The notes under the pieces are model-generated. The model did not search any database. It worked only from the letters and a program-made list of their open reading frames with translations, and was not told the origin of the DNA. The position numbers and the translations under genes are program-made. A stretch of 17,659 nt of DNA from CAWEFA01 sp963808135 (GTDB lineage: Bacteria > Bacteroidota > Bacteroidia > Bacteroidales > DTGW01), in contig CAWEFA010000142.1 in NCBI GenBank assembly GCA_963808135.1, positions 1-17,659 on the forward strand, given 5' to 3'. Positions 14,044-17,659 of the stretch are shown one piece after another (within the stretch, counting starts at the first letter, position 1; each line of letters opens with the position of its first letter).

Positions 14044-16080
14044 ATGAAAAAGCTATTATTTTATTTATCATTTTTCGCGTTGCTTCCATTTTTTATCGCT
14101 TGCACGAGCAGAAAAGCCAATTTAACCGATGACCTTATTTCACATATTGATTCAACGATAAAACCAGGTGATGACTTTTTCCTTTTTGCAAACGGGAAAT
14201 GGTTTAAAAGTAACCCTATTCCTGCCAGCGAAGCAAATAATGGCTTGTGGCAAATAGTGCAGGATACCATTAATTCGCAAATTCTTCAAATCTGCAAATC
14301 ATACGCTGCCATTAACAATGCTGAAAAAGGAAGTAATAAACAAAAAATAGGTGATTTCTATTTCACAGGTATGGACAGCATTACACTTAACAAAAGAGGC
14401 ATTTCGGATTTGAAAAGCGACCTCAATAAAATTGATGAAATTAAAGATATAAAAGACATTTGTAAAATAACTGCATATTTACATACCCTTGGCGCCAATC
14501 CATCATTTTCTTTTGTTGTTGGACAAGACGATAAAATTAGCAACAAGAATGCTGTTTTTATTTCCCAGGGTGGTTTGAGCTTACCTAACCGAAGTTATTA
14601 TTTCGATACCGATTCCCGTGCTGTTTCAATCCGGGGAAAATTTCTTGTTCACATCATAAATATTTTTAAAATAATGGGGTACGCAGAAACTGACGCTAAA
14701 GTTGCTGCAAAGCATTTAATGGAACTTGAAACTTCCATTGCCTCTGTATCACGAAAGCTCGAAGATACGCGCGATCCGATTAAAAATTACAACAAAATTT
14801 CTTTCAAACACATTACAGAGCTTACTCCAAATATCGAGTGGAATATTTTTATGAATGGCGCCGGGTTAAATTCAGTCGATTCTGTAATTATCGGCCAGCC
14901 TGAATTTCTAAAAGCTTTAAACAGTTATATCAAAACATATTCAATTAATGACTGGAAAAATTATCTGAAATTTAAACTTCTTAACAGCTTTTCATCTTTT
15001 ATGGATGATAAAACCTTCATGGAGTCGTTCAGCTTTTATTCCGTAGCGCTTTATGGAGTAAAAGAACCTAAGCCAAGATGGAAGCGGGTTGTGGAACAAA
15101 CCGACAATCTGTTGGGGGAATTAATCGGACAAGTTTATGTGCATGATTATTTGCCTAAAGGTACTAAAGAAAAGTTGTTGGAAATTGGCAATTCAATTAA
15201 AACTGTTTATACAGAAAGGATAAACGCCCTCGATTGGATGAGCGGAGCCACTAAGAAGAAAGCGCTGGGAAAGCTAAACGCTTTGATAATGAAGGTAGGC
15301 TATCCGGATAAATGGAAAAATTTAAGCAGTTTGAATATCGATCGTTCCTCGTATGTTCAAAATGTAATGAATGCAAGTAAATGGATGTTTAATTATATGG
15401 TTTCGAAATACGGTAAACCTGTTGATAGAACTGAATGGGTAATGGAACCTCAAACTTATAATGCCTATTACAAAACATCGAATAACGAAATTGTTATACC
15501 TGGCTGCAATATTATTGTTCCGGGCTATGAACATAAATTGGCAGACGATGCTTTACTCTATGCCATTATCGGCGCAACTTTCGGACATGAGACAACACAC
15601 GGGTTTGACGACCAGGGAAGCAAATACGACAAATCGGGAAACCTCAACAATTGGTGGACAACGGATGACAGCATAAAATTCTATAATAAAACCCGATTGA
15701 TAGTAAAGCAATTTAATGCATATATTGCGGTTGACAGCCTGCATATAAACGGCGAACAAACACAAGGCGAAAACATAGCCGACCTTGGCGGTATAATGAT
15801 GAGTTTCGAAGCTTTTAAAAAAACCCGCCAATATAAAAACCATGAAATAGTTGCCGGTTTAACTCCAAGCCAGCGTTTTTTCCTTGGTTATGCTTTGGGC
15901 TGGATGGTTAATGACCGCCCTGAAGAAATTGCTACCCAGGTTCGCAGTGATGTACATTCGCCGGTTAAATTCAGGGTTAATGGGCCACTATCAAATATAC
16001 CTGAATTCTACTCAACATTCGGGATTAAAAAAGGCGATGCGCTTTGGCGGCCAGATAGCTTAAGGGTTAGGATTTGGTAA
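14044..16080 (+). CDS. M13 family (neprilysin/PepO-like) metallopeptidase lipoprotein
   Basis: The 678-residue protein matches the M13 family over its length (usually 630-750). It has a lipoprotein signal (FFIAC, Cys20), so it is probably membrane-anchored and faces the periplasm or surface. The N-terminal domain begins with the family's PGDDFFLFANGKWF (41-54). NAYY at 473-476 with NEIV is the substrate-binding region. The zinc site is HETTH at 515-519 (usually HEISH), followed by GFDDQGSKYD, and ENIAD at 576-580 supplies Glu576 as third ligand. The C-terminus has DVHSPVKFRVNGPLSN and ends VRIW, also typical. M13 enzymes cut short peptides on the amino side of hydrophobic residues. The segment after NEIV (IPGCNIIVPGYEHKL) differs from the usual FPAG sequence. 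It is probably monocistronic. Confidence 0.92.
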   Translation: MKKLLFYLSFFALLPFFIACTSRKANLTDDLISHIDSTIKPGDDFFLFANGKWFKSNPIPASEANNGLWQIVQDTINSQILQICKSYAAINNAEKGSNKQKIGDFYFTGMDSITLNKRGISDLKSDLNKIDEIKDIKDICKITAYLHTLGANPSFSFVVGQDDKISNKNAVFISQGGLSLPNRSYYFDTDSRAVSIRGKFLVHIINIFKIMGYAETDAKVAAKHLMELETSIASVSRKLEDTRDPIKNYNKISFKHITELTPNIEWNIFMNGAGLNSVDSVIIGQPEFLKALNSYIKTYSINDWKNYLKFKLLNSFSSFMDDKTFMESFSFYSVALYGVKEPKPRWKRVVEQTDNLLGELIGQVYVHDYLPKGTKEKLLEIGNSIKTVYTERINALDWMSGATKKKALGKLNALIMKVGYPDKWKNLSSLNIDRSSYVQNVMNASKWMFNYMVSKYGKPVDRTEWVMEPQTYNAYYKTSNNEIVIPGCNIIVPGYEHKLADDALLYAIIGATFGHETTHGFDDQGSKYDKSGNLNNWWTTDDSIKFYNKTRLIVKQFNAYIAVDSLHINGEQTQGENIADLGGIMMSFEAFKKTRQYKNHEIVAGLTPSQRFFLGYALGWMVNDRPEEIATQVRSDVHSPVKFRVNGPLSNIPEFYSTFGIKKGDALWRPDSLRVRIW

Positions 16081-16257
16081 AAAAAGGGAGCTGAATGTTT
16101 ACATGGAACGCAATATAGCCATCTTCTAATATTATTGCATATTCAATGAACTTACCTGTTCCGGAATTCGTTTCAGGAAATTTTATATAAATCTTTTTTC
16201 TATCTTAGCGTCGCTTTAATTATTAAAGGTTCTATAATTATTTAATACTATTTGAGA

Positions 16258-16938
16258 ATGTTAGAATTTATAAAATTCCTGATTGGCTACGTCCTTCATA
16301 TTGATAAGAATTTAGAGATACTGGTTTGCAACTACGATACATGGATTTATTTAATCTTATTTGTTGTTATTTTTTGCGAAACCGGCCTTGTTGTAACCCC
16401 GTTTCTTCCGGGAGATTCATTGCTATTTGCAGCGGGGGTTTTAGCCGCAAAAGGTTCGCAGGGCTGTCCTGATGTCGGGGTCAGTATCGGTATTCTTGTA
16501 ATAATATTTCTTAGCGCTGCAATATTGGGCGATAATACAAATTATTTTGTCGGGCGCATTCTTGGAATAAAGGTATATGAAAGAAATTATAAATATATCC
16601 GGCGCGATTATTTAGATAAAACCCATCGGTTTTATGAAAAACATGGAGGCAAAACACTCGTTATAGCAAGGTTTATGCCTATATTCAGAACATTTGCACC
16701 ATTTGTAGCCGGCGTAGGCACGATGAAATATTTAAAATTTCTCAGTTTTTGTTTATTAGGTAATTTTTTGTGGGTACTTACTTTTAGCTTCGGAGGATAT
16801 TTATTTGCCAATAATAATTTTGTGAAAAATAATTTCACCATTGTTATAATGGCTATTATCATTATTTCATTTATACCGCCGGTTTTTACTTTTTTAAAGC
16901 ACTGGCTCGAATCAAGGAGAAACAGGGCAAAATCATAA
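16258..16938 (+). CDS. DedA family membrane protein (VTT domain)
   Basis: From the ATG at 16258 the protein has 226 residues; an upstream in-frame TTG at 16252 would add only two residues, and the ATG is preferred. Motifs are canonical: Glu41 in CETGLVV, FLPGDSLLF at 49-57, ILGDNTNYFVGR at 89-100, and RFMPIFRTFAPFVAG at 138-152 with both arginines. There are at least four hydrophobic segments (about 28-47, 73-92, 144-183 including re-entrant parts, 193-213) and a basic C-terminus, so it lies in the inner membrane. DedA/VTT proteins are proposed lipid scramblases or flippases; some recycle undecaprenyl phosphate and others phosphatidylethanolamine, and they depend on the proton motive force. 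It is 22 bp upstream of the YdcF-like gene, probably in one operon. Confidence 0.92.
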   Translation: MLEFIKFLIGYVLHIDKNLEILVCNYDTWIYLILFVVIFCETGLVVTPFLPGDSLLFAAGVLAAKGSQGCPDVGVSIGILVIIFLSAAILGDNTNYFVGRILGIKVYERNYKYIRRDYLDKTHRFYEKHGGKTLVIARFMPIFRTFAPFVAGVGTMKYLKFLSFCLLGNFLWVLTFSFGGYLFANNNFVKNNFTIVIMAIIIISFIPPVFTFLKHWLESRRNRAKS

Positions 16939-16960
16939 CAAAACTTAATCCGTTCAGTCT

Positions 16961-17659
16961 ATGTTTTTCATTCTTTCAAAATTGTTATATTTTATTATTA
17001 CTCCGGTATTTTGGATTCTCATTTTGTTAATCCTGGCATTTGTAATAAAAAGAGCTAAGGTTCAAAAAAAGTTGTTGCTTACGGGAATAATTGTTTTCAT
17101 TTTTTTTACCAACAATTTTATTGTAAACATTTTTCTCATCAATTGGGAAGTGCCTGTTATTAGTGCGAAAACCATTACAGAAAAATATGAAAACGGGGTT
17201 GTGCTGGGCGGAATGTTAACTGTAAACTCAAAAAATAATAAAATTCAATTTAGCCCGAGTATCGACAGGCTATTACAGGCAATTACCCTTTATAAACAAG
17301 GAATTATTAAAAGGATAGTTATTTCAGGAGGTTCCGGGTCAGTATTTAACCAGGATGATAAAGAAGCTATATTTATTAAAAATATTTGCACACAATTAGG
17401 AATTCCCCAAAACGATATAATAATTGAAACGGATTCAAAGAACACACATGAAAATGCCTTACTGACCAGAAAAATAATTGGCACTCAAAATGAAATAATC
17501 TTATTTACTTCTGCTTTTCATATGCGCAGGGCTTCAGCCTGTTTTCGTCACGAAGGATTTAAAATAAAATGTTTTTCAACTGATCCGTTAGAACTCCCGT
17601 TTTTAGGGCCCGATGATTATTTTATCCCAAAAGCCGATCCGTTAATAAAATGGTCGCTA
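16961..17659 (+). CDS. YdcF/DUF218 family protein, partial (3' end outside window)
   Basis: From ATG 16961 an open frame of 233 codons runs to the window edge without a stop. Two N-terminal hydrophobic segments (about 8-29 and 37-56) anchor it in the membrane. The DUF218 domain starts at about 79 with VVLGGML, then R103, VISGGSG at 120-126, ETDSKNTHENA at 157-166 and FTSAFHMRRA at 182-191, all in family order. This is the ElyC/SanA/YdcF group; ElyC-type members affect peptidoglycan precursor (lipid carrier) metabolism. The C-terminal helical part is missing because of the window end. Its neighbour is DedA, another candidate lipid-carrier protein, 22 bp upstream. Confidence 0.88.
   Translation, partial: MFFILSKLLYFIITPVFWILILLILAFVIKRAKVQKKLLLTGIIVFIFFTNNFIVNIFLINWEVPVISAKTITEKYENGVVLGGMLTVNSKNNKIQFSPSIDRLLQAITLYKQGIIKRIVISGGSGSVFNQDDKEAIFIKNICTQLGIPQNDIIIETDSKNTHENALLTRKIIGTQNEIILFTSAFHMRRASACFRHEGFKIKCFSTDPLELPFLGPDDYFIPKADPLIKWSL

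Noticed and set aside
15553..15843. 96-codon minus-strand frame
   Set aside because: Antisense to the M13 zinc-site region, which has clear family motifs; cysteine-rich content is not convincing.
16030..16200. Minus-strand open frame with protein-like stretch (TGKFIEYAIILEDGYIAF)
   Set aside because: No ATG, GTG or TTG start was found before the upstream stop and it runs into the M13 coding end; possibly a gene remnant, but not supportable.

Overview
The window looks like chromosomal DNA of a member of the Bacteroidota, probably an uncultured or environmental lineage of the Bacteroidales or a related group. The DNA is AT-rich and several starts follow the phylum's TAnnTTTG-type -7 element. 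The gene content also fits: a type IX secretion (T9SS) C-terminal sorting domain, a carboxypeptidase-D-like/TonB-dependent receptor paired with a DUF4249 lipoprotein, PspC and PadR genes together, a SiaC-family protein and a DHODH-like flavoprotein. Species cannot be fixed from the sequence alone.

Layout. 1-473: AT-rich DNA without a convincing gene. 474-1447 (+): DHODH-like flavoprotein broken by a one-base frameshift near 1053. 1740-1994 (+): small putative HTH protein. 2172-2549 (+): SiaC-family protein, followed by two inverted repeats, the second a 16-bp terminator-like hairpin. 2743-2950: MITE-like element with 20-bp terminal inverted repeats. 3008-5562 (+): envelope-stress module of PspC protein, PadR regulator and larger PspC membrane protein. 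5621-9919 (-): four exported proteins, namely an S74-domain protein with a T9SS tail, an M36-like zinc peptidase with a C-terminal beta-helix segment, and two small lipoproteins separated by a perfect 21-bp hairpin. 10346-13715 (+): TonB-dependent receptor and DUF4249 lipoprotein. 13815-13885: tRNA-Gln(TTG) with promoter and terminator. 14044-16080 (+): M13 metallopeptidase lipoprotein. 16258-17659 (+): DedA membrane protein and a YdcF/DUF218 protein that runs off the end.

Most of the window concerns the cell envelope: surface or secreted proteins, an outer-membrane uptake pair, envelope-stress regulation and polytopic inner-membrane proteins. The least explained part is the minus-strand exported cluster, where a self-processing S74 domain sits upstream of a T9SS signal and next to a secreted protease. 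The clearest non-coding signals are the MITE-like element ahead of the PspC/PadR module and the 21-bp hairpin at 6346-6396. I found no CRISPR array, rRNA, phage module, transposase or recognised defence system.
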